Part shown: in pieces, positions 26,058 through 33,905 of the stretch | Layout: every line of letters starts with the position of its first letter | How positions within the stretch are numbered: the stretch's first letter is position 1 | Source: Stigmatella aurantiaca | GTDB lineage: Bacteria > Myxococcota > Myxococcia > Myxococcales > Myxococcaceae | Length of the DNA stretch: 64,000 bases | Direction: 5' to 3' | Assembly: GCF_900109545.1 (NCBI RefSeq) | Contig: NZ_FOAP01000023.1 | Coordinates: forward strand, 89,118-153,117 | Notes under the pieces: generated by a model | The model's input: the letters and a program-made list of their open reading frames with translations, nothing else | Databases searched by the model: none | What the model was told of the DNA's origin: nothing | Translations under genes and position numbers: made by a program

Positions 26058-26757
26058 CTGGGCAATCGTCACGGGCGCCAGCCGGGGCATCGGCCGGGAG
26101 GCGGCCGCGCGCTTTCTGAAGGAGGGCTGGCGCGTCCTCAGCCTGTCGCGACAGGACTGTCCCGTGGCCGGGGTGCTCCCCGTGCGCGTGGACCTGGGCG
26201 AGCCGGGCTGGGAGCCCCTCGTGGAGCGCACCCTGCGGGAGACGCTGGGCGCCGCACCGGGCCGGGTCTGCCTCATCCACAACGCGGCCCTCTACGCGCA
26301 TGACGACGCGCTGTCGCTCTCCGCGGAGCACCTGCGGCGGGTCCTGGAGGTCAACATCGTGGCCCCCGCGCAGCTCAACCGGCTCGTGCGGGGCTACCTG
26401 AGCCCGGGCTCCTCCATCCTCTATGTGGGCTCGACCCTGTCGGAGAAGGCCGTCCGGGGCGCGGCCTCCTACGTCACCTCCAAGCACGCGATCGCCGGGC
26501 TGATGCGGGCCACCTGCCAGGACCTGGCGGGCACCCAGGTGCACACCGTCTGCGTCTGTCCGGGCTTCACGGACACGGAGATGCTGCGCGAGCACATCGG
26601 CGACAACACGGAGGTGCGCACGAGCGTGGCGGGGAGGACGACGTTCGGCCGGCTCATCACCCCCGAGGAGATCGCCGGCGTGCTCTTCCAGTGCGCCCTG
26701 ACGCCCGTGCTCCACGGCTCGCTCGTCCACGCGAACCTGGGGCAGATCGAAACCTGA
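26050..26757 (+). CDS. short-chain dehydrogenase/reductase
   Basis: 235 residues, classical SDR fold. Nucleotide-binding TGASRGIG at residues 8-15, structural NAA (LIHNAALYA), catalytic Ser in YVGSTLS and YVTSK with Tyr and Lys. Arg following the glycine motif suggests NADPH preference. Gene overlap with the PTPS-like gene suggests that the substrate is a pterin (sepiapterin- or pteridine-reductase-like), but this is inference from context. Convergent with queD, 7 bases between stops. Confidence 0.85.
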   Translation: MSDWAIVTGASRGIGREAAARFLKEGWRVLSLSRQDCPVAGVLPVRVDLGEPGWEPLVERTLRETLGAAPGRVCLIHNAALYAHDDALSLSAEHLRRVLEVNIVAPAQLNRLVRGYLSPGSSILYVGSTLSEKAVRGAASYVTSKHAIAGLMRATCQDLAGTQVHTVCVCPGFTDTEMLREHIGDNTEVRTSVAGRTTFGRLITPEEIAGVLFQCALTPVLHGSLVHANLGQIET

Positions 26758-26764
26758 CGGGCCG

Positions 26765-27148
26765 TCAGCTCCCGGCGGCGAACACGGTGCACGAGGACGT
26801 GCACGTCTCGGCCACGCGCACCTTCGACACCTGCGTGCCCGGCACGTTCATGCGCTCGAAGAGCCACGCGGCCAGCAGCTCGCTCGTGGGGTTCTCCAGG
26901 CCCGGCACCTCGTTGAGCAGCCGGTGGTCGAGCTGGGCATGCAGGGGCTGCCAGGCCGCGGTGAGGTCCGCGAAGTCCACCACCCAGCCGAACGTGGGGT
27001 GCACCGGGCCGCGCAGGGTGAACTCGACGCGGTAGCTGTGGCCGTGGACCCGCGAGCACTTGTGTCCGGGGGGAACGTTGGGGAGGCGGTGGGCGGCTTC
27101 GAAGGTGAATTCCTTCGAGATCTCGGTGATGAGGACGGGCTTGCTCAT
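26765..27148 (-). CDS. queD: 6-carboxy-tetrahydropterin synthase QueD
   Basis: 127 residues. Zinc ligands His20 (FEAAHRL), His35 and His37; catalytic Cys31 in GHKCSRVHGHSY gives the CxxxHGH motif diagnostic of QueD. The remainder (GWVVDFADL, LDHRLLNE-PGLENPTSE, ETCTSSC) aligns closely with E. coli QueD. It converts dihydroneopterin triphosphate into 6-carboxy-5,6,7,8-tetrahydropterin in the queuosine/7-deazaguanine pathway. No queC, queE or queF is seen here. Cytoplasmic. Confidence 0.93.
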   Translation of the reverse strand: MSKPVLITEISKEFTFEAAHRLPNVPPGHKCSRVHGHSYRVEFTLRGPVHPTFGWVVDFADLTAAWQPLHAQLDHRLLNEVPGLENPTSELLAAWLFERMNVPGTQVSKVRVAETCTSSCTVFAAGS

Positions 27149-27207
27149 GGAGGCGGCCTTCTACCTTCATTCCGCCGCGCCCGTCGAGCCAACCCCCGCG
27201 CCCCCGC

Positions 27208-28074
27208 TCAGGGCCCCACCGCTACGGTGCGTGAAAGCCAGTCCACGCCCCCTCGCCCGTCCCGCGCCACCACGTAGAAGGTGACTTCGCCGGGCGTGGC
27301 GGGCGTGAGGTACGTGATGGTCGGGTCTCCCGGCCTTCCATCCACGGGCTCCAGGGAGCGGAGCTGCTTCACCTCGCCCTCGCCGGTGGCGAACCAGCTG
27401 TAGAAGACCTGCTCCGTGCGGGGGCCCTCGTCCGTCTCGTAGCGCTCCAGGCTGCCCTCGGCGAGCACGGGGCGCAGGACCACCTCCGTGTCCAGCGGCA
27501 GGGGGCCCGCGAGGGGCGAATCGTCCCGCAGGAGGTCCGTCAGGCGCGGGTTCTGGTTGGGCGTATCCGTGAGCCGCAGCGTCAGCTGGCGCACCCCGCG
27601 CTCCTGGCTCTCCGGGGCCTCGCCCCCATCCTGAGCCAGGTAGCCGATGAACAACGGAAGGCCCTTCTCCAGCACGGCCCTCAGGGCCGGGTCATTCTGA
27701 TCCACCGGCCTGCCCCCGGTGGCCTCGCCCGCCAGGGACGCCAGCACCGCCTGCACGTTGGGGTCCTCCAGGGACAGCGCGCCCCCTGGCAGGGGCGCTC
27801 CGTCCTCGCCGGGGCACTGCACCTCGCCGCCGTACACATCGGCCGAGCGGCACAGCGCCAGGTCCACGCTCACGGGACGCTCCCCGGGGGCCACCGCCAG
27901 GGTGGAGAGCTGCACGGGCGGGGGAGAAGAGGAGGCATCCGGGCTCAGCGCCAGCTCGGCCGGCTCGGCCTTGATGGCCAGCACGCGCACGCGGCGAAGC
28001 TCGCTCTGCAGCTCGAACTCCGGGCCACACGCCGTCAGGGCCCCGGCCAGCGCGAGGAGAATGGGCATCCGCAT
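27208..28074 (-). CDS. lipoprotein partner of TonB-dependent receptor
   Basis: 288 residues with a lipoprotein signal (lipobox GALTAC, Cys16). The rest is beta-rich with a C-terminal Ig-like or fibronectin-like module (GDPTITYLTPATPGEVTFYVVARDGRGGVDW). No enzyme motif. The start lies one base after the stop of the TonB-dependent receptor gene (TGA-C-ATG on the minus strand), a tight operon arrangement typical of a surface lipoprotein that works with the receptor, by analogy with other receptor/lipoprotein pairs. Confidence 0.75.
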   Translation of the reverse strand: MRMPILLALAGALTACGPEFELQSELRRVRVLAIKAEPAELALSPDASSSPPPVQLSTLAVAPGERPVSVDLALCRSADVYGGEVQCPGEDGAPLPGGALSLEDPNVQAVLASLAGEATGGRPVDQNDPALRAVLEKGLPLFIGYLAQDGGEAPESQERGVRQLTLRLTDTPNQNPRLTDLLRDDSPLAGPLPLDTEVVLRPVLAEGSLERYETDEGPRTEQVFYSWFATGEGEVKQLRSLEPVDGRPGDPTITYLTPATPGEVTFYVVARDGRGGVDWLSRTVAVGP

Positions 28075-28075
28075 G

Positions 28076-30691
28076 TCAGAAGCTCCCCTTGGCACCGAGC
28101 ACGGGCAGCAGCGGCAGCCCCTTCAAGTACGCGCTCTCGGTGTAGTTGTAGTTGTAGAGGACGCCTTCCTTGGCCGGGTTGTTGTAGGCGTTGGTCAGGT
28201 CCAGGTACACGTTCAGGTTCCACCGCTCGAAGACGAAGTTCTTGTCCACGCGGATGTCCATCTGGTGGAAGGCGGGCAGCCGCTCGGAGTTCACCCGGCC
28301 GAAGGTGGGGATGAACACGTCCGTGCCATCGTCCCTCACCGCGCCAGTGATGGGGGTGAGCGGGTTGCCGGTGGCGAAGCGCATGCGCGCGCCCAGCTCC
28401 CACCCGTCCGGCAGCTTGTAGCTGGCGATGGCCGTCAGCACGTGGGTCTGGTCGTTGTCGAACAGGCGCAACGCCTCCCCCGGCCGGTCCCGGCGCTCGC
28501 TGCGGCTGAAGGTATAGGACACCCACCCGAAGAGGCGCTCGGTGAGCAGCCGCCGCGCCAGCACCTCGAAGCCGTAGATGCGGCCCGTGCCCAGGTTGGC
28601 GAGCCGCTCGGGCACCTGCTCCCCGTCGCGCTCCACCTGCCGGTCCGAGCGGACGATGAGGCGGCTCAGGCGGTTGTAGAAGAGCTCGGCGCTCAGGAAG
28701 TACTCAGGCGTGGGCTGCCACTCGGTGCCCACGCTGTACTGCTGGGAGCGCTTGGCCTTCAGCTCCGGGTTGCCGAAGGTGAGGCTGGGCTCATCCTGAA
28801 TGGGCGGGGAGTGGTAGAGCCCCGCGCCGCCCTTGAGGGCCACCGTCTCCGTGAGCGCGTAGCGGACCGCCAGCCGGGGGTTGAGCGAGCGCTTGCGCAC
28901 CTTCTGGTTCTCGAACACGTAGCTCTCGCTGCGCAGGCCCGGCACCACCAGCAGGTCCTTCACCGGCTTCCAGCGAAGCTCCGCCCACACGCCTGGGAAG
29001 TACTGAAGGAACTGCCCATCCAGGACGAGGATCTCCTCCAGCACCAGCGGGGAGGGCGGCTCGCCCTCGCGGGGCAGGCTCTGGATCCGCGCCCGCACGT
29101 CCGCCTGCGCGAAGTCGATGTCCACGCCACCCGCCACGGTGAGCGGCTCCGAGAGGACGTACTCGGCGGTGGAGCGCAGCCCCAGGTCCAGGGAGGAGAT
29201 GCGCAGGTTGCGGTCTCCAATGAGGAACTCGATGAGGGTGTTGCCCACGAGCGCCTGGCTGTCCAGGGTGAAGCGGCCCGCACGGTACTGGTGCCCCAGC
29301 CGCACCTGCTTGAAGCCGGTGGTGATTTCGAACGCGCCGTTGACGCTCGGGTCGTCGTCCGCGGGCCGGTCGAACACCAGCCCCAGCACGTCATTGGAGA
29401 CGAGCCCCTGGAGCGTCAGCGTGTGCCGCGAGCTGGGCGTCCAGTGCAGCTTGAGCTGGGCATCGTAGTAGCGCGGGGCCACCTGGATGCTGGGGCCGTC
29501 CTCGTTCTCGGGGACGGCCTTGAGCACCAGGTCGATGTAGGAGCGCCGGCCCGCCACCACGATGCCCAGGTTCTCGGTGAGCGGCCCCTCCAGCACGGCG
29601 TTGCTCTCGATGAGGCTCACGCCCACGGTGCCGTGGAAGCGGTCCATCCTCGGCGCGCGGCTGCGCACGTTGATGACGCCGCCGGTGACGTTGCCGTAGT
29701 AGGCGGAGAAGGTGCCTGGCAGGTAGTCCAGCGAGTCGAGCAGCTCCGAGTTGTACACGGAGGTGAGCCCGCCGAAGTGGTAGAGCAGCGGAATCCGCTG
29801 CCCATCCAGGAAGATGCCCGAGTCGTTGGGGCTGGTGCCGCGGATGACGATCTGCCCGCCGTTGAAGGCGGGCCGGGCCACGCCGGGCAGGTTCTGCACC
29901 ACCTTCAGCGTGTCGCCTTGCGTGCCAGGAACCTTCTGGATCTCCGCGGCCTGGAGCGTGGTGCGGGTGACTTCCTTGCGCTCGCGCTCGCTGCGCACCA
30001 CCGTCTCGTACGCGCCGAAGATGCGCTTGCGCACGTAATAGGTGGCCTGCGTCTGCTGGCCCTCGGTGAAGGCCTCCTGGGTGCGGAAGCGCTCGTAGCC
30101 GCTCTGGAGGACGAGCACCTCGTGCGAGCCCAGCGGCACGCCCCGGAACGAGAAGCGGCCCTGCGCGTCGGTGGTGGTGGACAGCTCCAGCGCCGGCAGC
30201 GCCACCTCCGCCCCCACCAGGGGGTCTCGGGTGCCGCGCTGCAGCGCCCGGCCGCTGAAGTTCACCGGGGCCTCGAGGGGCGCATCCGCGCTGCCCTCGG
30301 CCGGGGGCGGCGCGCGCCAGACGAACTGGTAGGCGTACTGGATGCGCACCGGGGAGGGGGTGCCGTCCACCTCGGCGGGCTCGAACTCGAACTGCCGCAC
30401 CGCCGCCACGGCGGCCTCGTCGAAGCCGTGCCCCGCGGGCTCCGTCACCTGCACGTCCGTGACGGCCCCCGTCTCGGAGATGTCGATGAGCATGACCACC
30501 GTGCCCTCGAGCTGCTGGGCGAGGGCTTCCGGCGGGTACGAGGCCTCCACCTGGCGCTTGAGCTCGGGGGGGCGGGTGAGCACGCCCGTGGGGGCGCCCG
30601 CATCGGCGGAGGGCGGCGTCCCGGCATCCGGGGCCTGGGCCCCGGCACCGGAGGCCAGCAGGAGGGCGAGAACAGGGGCGAGGGTTCGCAT
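28076..30691 (-). CDS. TonB-dependent receptor with N-terminal TonB C-domain
   Basis: 871 residues with signal peptide (ends near SGAGAQA). Residues ~42-125 resemble the TonB C-terminal domain (YPPEALAQQLEGTVVMLIDISETGAVTDVQV... AAVAAVRQFEFEPA), residues ~143-215 a carboxypeptidase-regulatory-like beta sandwich, ~235-345 the plug (VPGTQGDTLKVVQNLPGVAR, IVIRGTSPNDSGIFLDGQRIP) and ~350-871 a 22-strand-type barrel ending in Phe. Such receptors import siderophores, cobalamin, glycans or other large ligands; the substrate is not apparent. Having a TonB-like domain in the receptor itself is unusual. The SD region lies in a strong hairpin (30694-30720). Confidence 0.88.
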   Translation of the reverse strand: MRTLAPVLALLLASGAGAQAPDAGTPPSADAGAPTGVLTRPPELKRQVEASYPPEALAQQLEGTVVMLIDISETGAVTDVQVTEPAGHGFDEAAVAAVRQFEFEPAEVDGTPSPVRIQYAYQFVWRAPPPAEGSADAPLEAPVNFSGRALQRGTRDPLVGAEVALPALELSTTTDAQGRFSFRGVPLGSHEVLVLQSGYERFRTQEAFTEGQQTQATYYVRKRIFGAYETVVRSERERKEVTRTTLQAAEIQKVPGTQGDTLKVVQNLPGVARPAFNGGQIVIRGTSPNDSGIFLDGQRIPLLYHFGGLTSVYNSELLDSLDYLPGTFSAYYGNVTGGVINVRSRAPRMDRFHGTVGVSLIESNAVLEGPLTENLGIVVAGRRSYIDLVLKAVPENEDGPSIQVAPRYYDAQLKLHWTPSSRHTLTLQGLVSNDVLGLVFDRPADDDPSVNGAFEITTGFKQVRLGHQYRAGRFTLDSQALVGNTLIEFLIGDRNLRISSLDLGLRSTAEYVLSEPLTVAGGVDIDFAQADVRARIQSLPREGEPPSPLVLEEILVLDGQFLQYFPGVWAELRWKPVKDLLVVPGLRSESYVFENQKVRKRSLNPRLAVRYALTETVALKGGAGLYHSPPIQDEPSLTFGNPELKAKRSQQYSVGTEWQPTPEYFLSAELFYNRLSRLIVRSDRQVERDGEQVPERLANLGTGRIYGFEVLARRLLTERLFGWVSYTFSRSERRDRPGEALRLFDNDQTHVLTAIASYKLPDGWELGARMRFATGNPLTPITGAVRDDGTDVFIPTFGRVNSERLPAFHQMDIRVDKNFVFERWNLNVYLDLTNAYNNPAKEGVLYNYNYTESAYLKGLPLLPVLGAKGSF

Positions 30692-30693
30692 GA

Positions 30694-30720
30694 GAGGGGC
30701 GCGGGAGGCCCGCGCCCCTC
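30694..30720 (-). promoter_or_regulatory. 12-bp hairpin over TonB-receptor initiation region
   Basis: On the minus strand GAGGGGCGCGGG and CCCGCGCCCCTC are perfectly complementary with a 3-base loop; the 3' foot ends two bases before the receptor ATG and the only SD-like bases (GGGAGGGG) lie in the 5' arm. It fills most of the 33-base gap after the OmpA-like gene and could act as a terminator/attenuator or limit receptor translation. Confidence 0.5.
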
Positions 30721-30724
30721 CCGT

Positions 30725-31546
30725 CTAGCGGGCTGCTGCCTTCGCCGCGAGCACGATTTCGATGCGGCGGTTCAGACTGCGGTTTTCCGCACTGTCATTG
30801 GCGGCGATCGGCTGGTACTGCCCATAGCCCGCGGCCGAGAGCACCGTGGGGTCCACCCCGGCATCCTGGAGGGCGCGCACCACGGCCATGGCGCGCGCCA
30901 GGCTCAGCTCCCAGTTGGAGGGGAACGGGCCGTTCTTGTCCGTGGGGACGTCGTCCGTGTGGCCTTCCACGCGGATGATGCGGCCCTGCACCGACTTGAG
31001 GGCATCGGCGATCTTCACGAGCGCCTCCTGGCCCTCCTTGCCCACGCGGGTGGAGCCCGAGGCGAAGAGGATCTTGTCCTTGAGCTGCACCGTCATGCGG
31101 CCCTGCAGCTCGGAGAGCTGAATCTTGCCGTCGGAGATCTCCTGCTTGAGGCTCTGGGCGAGGTTCTCGTACTCGGAGCTGCGCTTCTCCAGGGCCTCCT
31201 TGGCCTCGGCGAGCCGGCGGGAGTTCTTGGCCAGCTCGTCATTGAGGGCCTTCAGCTCCTCGTTCTTGCGCTCCAGCGCCGAGCGCTCGGCGGCGGAGGC
31301 GGTGAGGCGGGACTCGGAGGTGGCCAGGCGCGTGGAGAGCGCCTCCTTCTCCTGCTCCAGGGTGGCCCGCTGCTCTTCCAGCTCCTTCACCTTGGCTTCC
31401 TGGGCCTCCCGGGCGCTCTTCTCCTCCTTCAGCCGGGTATCGAGGTTCTCCGCCTCCGCGGCCAGCGCGTTGTACTTGCCCTTGCCCACGCAGCCAGACG
31501 TGGTGGTGAGAACGGTGAGCGCAGCCAGAGCCAGCTTGAAACGCAT
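30725..31546 (-). CDS. OmpA-family coiled-coil lipoprotein
   Basis: 273 residues. Lipoprotein signal with Cys (TTTSGCVGKGKY), a long coiled coil (residues ~28-140, heptads of Glu/Leu/Lys), and a C-terminal OmpA-like peptidoglycan-binding domain (ILFASGSTRVGKEGQEALVKIADAL; VEGHTDDVP; LSLARAMAVVRAL; YGQYQPIAANDSAENRSLNRRIEIVL). It should tether the outer membrane to peptidoglycan across the periplasm, like Pal. First gene of the operon with the TonB receptor and its lipoprotein. Start at MRFKLAL after GAGGATT. Confidence 0.9.
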   Translation of the reverse strand: MRFKLALAALTVLTTTSGCVGKGKYNALAAEAENLDTRLKEEKSAREAQEAKVKELEEQRATLEQEKEALSTRLATSESRLTASAAERSALERKNEELKALNDELAKNSRRLAEAKEALEKRSSEYENLAQSLKQEISDGKIQLSELQGRMTVQLKDKILFASGSTRVGKEGQEALVKIADALKSVQGRIIRVEGHTDDVPTDKNGPFPSNWELSLARAMAVVRALQDAGVDPTVLSAAGYGQYQPIAANDSAENRSLNRRIEIVLAAKAAAR

Positions 31547-31648
31547 GTGTAGGAATCCTCCTGACATCGGGTCAAAGTTTGAGCAGCAGAGACTACCGCT
31601 CAAGACCGCCCGCGTCAGGAGTCTTCCGACAAAGAAGAGACTTCCGGC

Positions 31649-32197
31649 TCAGCGCGAGAAGACGGGGTGCCGGTGCAGCCAGGCGGAGAAGAGCGCATCC
31701 GCGAAGGGCTTGCCGGGGATGACGACGCCGCCGGAGGCCTCACCGGACACCTGGAGCCCCGTGTCCGGCACGTAGGTGATGACCAGGTTGTCGCCCTTGC
31801 TCACGTCCTTCAGGGACGCCAGCAGCGTCTCCAGATTCTGCTGCAGCGGACCGGAGCGCAGGGCCGCGTTGCTGGAGAGCCCCTGCCGGAACGCATCCAG
31901 GAGCTGGTCGCGGCGCACCTTGCGCAGGAAGCGGAAGTGCAGCTGCTTGACGGAGTTGGCCGCGATGGCCTCGGACTCCACCCGGGGGACCTGCTCCATG
32001 TAGAGCCCCCACACGTACACGTTGAAGAAGAGCTTCTCCTTGAGAGCCATGTGGGCCAGCTCCAGCTGCCGGCCCTGGAGCTGAAGGGTGTCCGGCATCT
32101 TCACGCCGCCCACCTCCTTGGCCTCCGAGAGACCCGCCGCGAGCATCGCGCTCAGCACCAGGCACCGCGCCCCCACCTTCCATTCGCCTCGCACCAT
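31649..32197 (-). CDS. exported chalcone isomerase-like protein
   Basis: 182 residues with a signal peptide (MVRGEWKVGARCLVLSAMLAAGLSEA). The mature part matches the bacterial chalcone-isomerase-like family (PF16036): VGGVKMPDTLQLQGRQLELAHMALKEKLFFNVYVWGLYME, then KQLHFRFLRKV and a final GGVVIPGKPFADALFSAWL. Bacterial members are periplasmic, lack the plant catalytic residues as a rule, and may bind fatty acids or other small hydrophobic ligands. Start chosen at the Met that begins the signal peptide. Upstream bases 32198-32519 hold no gene that I can support. Confidence 0.82.
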   Translation of the reverse strand: MVRGEWKVGARCLVLSAMLAAGLSEAKEVGGVKMPDTLQLQGRQLELAHMALKEKLFFNVYVWGLYMEQVPRVESEAIAANSVKQLHFRFLRKVRRDQLLDAFRQGLSSNAALRSGPLQQNLETLLASLKDVSKGDNLVITYVPDTGLQVSGEASGGVVIPGKPFADALFSAWLHRHPVFSR

Positions 32198-32519
32198 CCG
32201 CCACCCCCAACCATCCTGAGCCCTGGCGGGCACCCTCCGTTCCGGGTCCCCCGCCATGAACTGCCCGAGTGGTAGGAAACCTGGACACACCCCCGCGGGG
32301 CCACCAGCACGTGGATCACCGCAGTGCTCGGCATCCAACATCCCGGGCCTCTCTGGAGGGCGGCTCATGGTCCGAAGGATAACGGGCAGTGCGGGCGATG
32401 CACGCACTCCCTGCCCTGCGGACAGGCGGTTCCTCTGCCGGCCTGTCGCCCCACGGACAGAGGCATGTGGCATCCCCCCGGAGCCTTTCCCACCTTGTGG
32501 CGGCGCGGAGGCCGTAGGC
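32198..32519. other. intergenic region, nothing identified
   Basis: 322 bases between the chalcone-isomerase-like gene and the SnoaL-like gene, both on the minus strand. It is presumably the promoter region of the former. No ORF with coding character, repeat, or RNA gene was seen. Confidence 0.4.
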
Positions 32520-33020
32520 CTACTTCGCCGGCGCCGAGGGGGCCTTCAGGTGTGCCTCGATGCGATCCTTGAAGTCCGTCAGCAGCGCGTTGGGGATGGG
32601 GACCGAGAGGTTGTACTGGGAAATCTTCCAGCGGCCGCCCTCCTTCACGAGCACCCCGGAGCCCCGGGCGGGGCCCATGTTCGGCGTGTCGAGCACCTCG
32701 TCGAACCAGGCCACCGTCCCCTCCTTGGAGAAGAAGAGGTTGCGGGACACCACGCGGAAGCTCCACGCCTTGCCCTGCGAGAAGTAGGGCTTGGCCCAGG
32801 CGCGGAACGCGTCCCGGTTCCACCGCTCGGTGGCATCCGTGCCCAGGAACACGGCATCGGCGGTGAAGTGGCCAAAGTAGCGCGCCTCGTCCGCCTCGGC
32901 GGCGGCCTTGTGCCAGTCATCGAGCACGGCGGCGGGCGCGGCGGCGGGCGCGGCGGCCTTCTTCGGGACCTCCGGGGCGGCGGACACGAGCGACAGGCAC
33001 AGCAGGGAGGTGAGAAACAC
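32520..33020 (-). CDS. exported SnoaL/NTF2-like protein
   Basis: 166 residues. Signal peptide (MFLTSLLCLSLVSAAPEV) followed by an Ala/Pro linker and a SnoaL_3/NTF2-like cone-shaped domain: VLDDWHKAAAEADEARYFGHFTADAVFLGTDATERWNRDAFRAWAKPYF, FSKEGTVAWFDEVLDT, and the final KEGGRWKISQYNLSVPIPN. The family binds small molecules or acts as isomerase/cyclase; with this secreted form the function is unknown. Divergent from the alpha/beta hydrolase. Confidence 0.85.
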   Translation of the reverse strand: MFLTSLLCLSLVSAAPEVPKKAAAPAAAPAAVLDDWHKAAAEADEARYFGHFTADAVFLGTDATERWNRDAFRAWAKPYFSQGKAWSFRVVSRNLFFSKEGTVAWFDEVLDTPNMGPARGSGVLVKEGGRWKISQYNLSVPIPNALLTDFKDRIEAHLKAPSAPAK

Positions 33021-33100
33021 GGGAGGGCTCCAGAACGCGAGGGTTCGCGGTATGAAGCGCGACGGCGCGGGCGCGGGTCAAGCGTCCCCGGAACAAGGCG

Positions 33101-33889
33101 GTGCACGTGGTTCTCGAAAGCTTCCAGGTGGGTGAGGGCGAGGTGCCCACGGTGTTGCTGCACGGCTTCCTCGGCTCGGGGCGCAACCTGCGCTCGCTGG
33201 CGGTGGCCTGGAGCGAGGCGGAGCCCCAGCGCCGCTTCCTGTTGCCGGACCTGACGGGCCACGGCACCTCCCCGGCCCTGCCCCCCGGGGCGGACCTGGA
33301 CACGCTGGCGCGGGATGTCCACGAGACGGCCCGCGCCAAGGGCTTCACGGGGCCGGTGGACTGGGTGGGCCACTCGCTGGGCGGGCGCGTGTCGCTCGCG
33401 GCGAGCCTCCTGTTCCCCTCGGAGGTGGCCCGCGTGACGCTCCTGGACATCACGCCCAGCCCCGTGCCGGTGAACCTCCTGGAGAGCGGCATGGTGCTCA
33501 ACCTCCTGATGCAGGCGCCGGACACCGCCCCCAGCCGCAAGGAGATGCGCGCGGACCTGATGGGCCGGGGGCTCTCGGCGGGGCTGGCGGACTGGCTGGT
33601 GATGAACCTGGAGTCCACGCCCGAGGGCGGGGTGCGCTGGCGCTTCGGCCGGCAGGCCCTCGCGGAGCTGCACGGGCGCGTCAACCAACGGGACCTCTGG
33701 GCGGCGGTGGAGCGCCCCGGCGCGAAGGTCCGCTGCATCCGTGGCGGGCGCGCGCGCTATGTGCCGGACGAGGACCTGGCGCGCATGGAGCGCGCGGGCT
33801 GCCCGGTGGCCACGCTGCCCGAGGCGGGCCACTTCGTCCACGTGGAGGCGCTCCCGGCGCTGCTCCAGTGGCTGCTCCAGGCGCACTGA
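33101..33889 (+). CDS. alpha/beta hydrolase
   Basis: 262 residues of the YbfF-like esterase type. HGFLGSGRNLRSLA supplies the oxyanion hole, GHSLGG the nucleophile Ser (approx. residue 91), DITPSPVPVN follows the strand, and the catalytic His is in EAGHFVHVEALP near the end. It starts with GTG. Cytoplasmic; probable ester or lactone substrate. The acyl-CoA or quinone-precursor hydrolases of this fold cannot be excluded. Confidence 0.85.
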   Translation: MHVVLESFQVGEGEVPTVLLHGFLGSGRNLRSLAVAWSEAEPQRRFLLPDLTGHGTSPALPPGADLDTLARDVHETARAKGFTGPVDWVGHSLGGRVSLAASLLFPSEVARVTLLDITPSPVPVNLLESGMVLNLLMQAPDTAPSRKEMRADLMGRGLSAGLADWLVMNLESTPEGGVRWRFGRQALAELHGRVNQRDLWAAVERPGAKVRCIRGGRARYVPDEDLARMERAGCPVATLPEAGHFVHVEALPALLQWLLQAH

Positions 33890-33905
33890 GGCGCGGCCGG
33901 GCGGC

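Noticed and set aside
27719..31552. 1277-codon + strand open frame
   Set aside because: It runs antisense to the OmpA, TonB receptor and lipoprotein genes, which have full domain support; no motif of its own.
32198..32473. N-terminal extension of the chalcone-isomerase-like protein
   Set aside because: The signal peptide begins at 32197; the upstream codons have no coding character.
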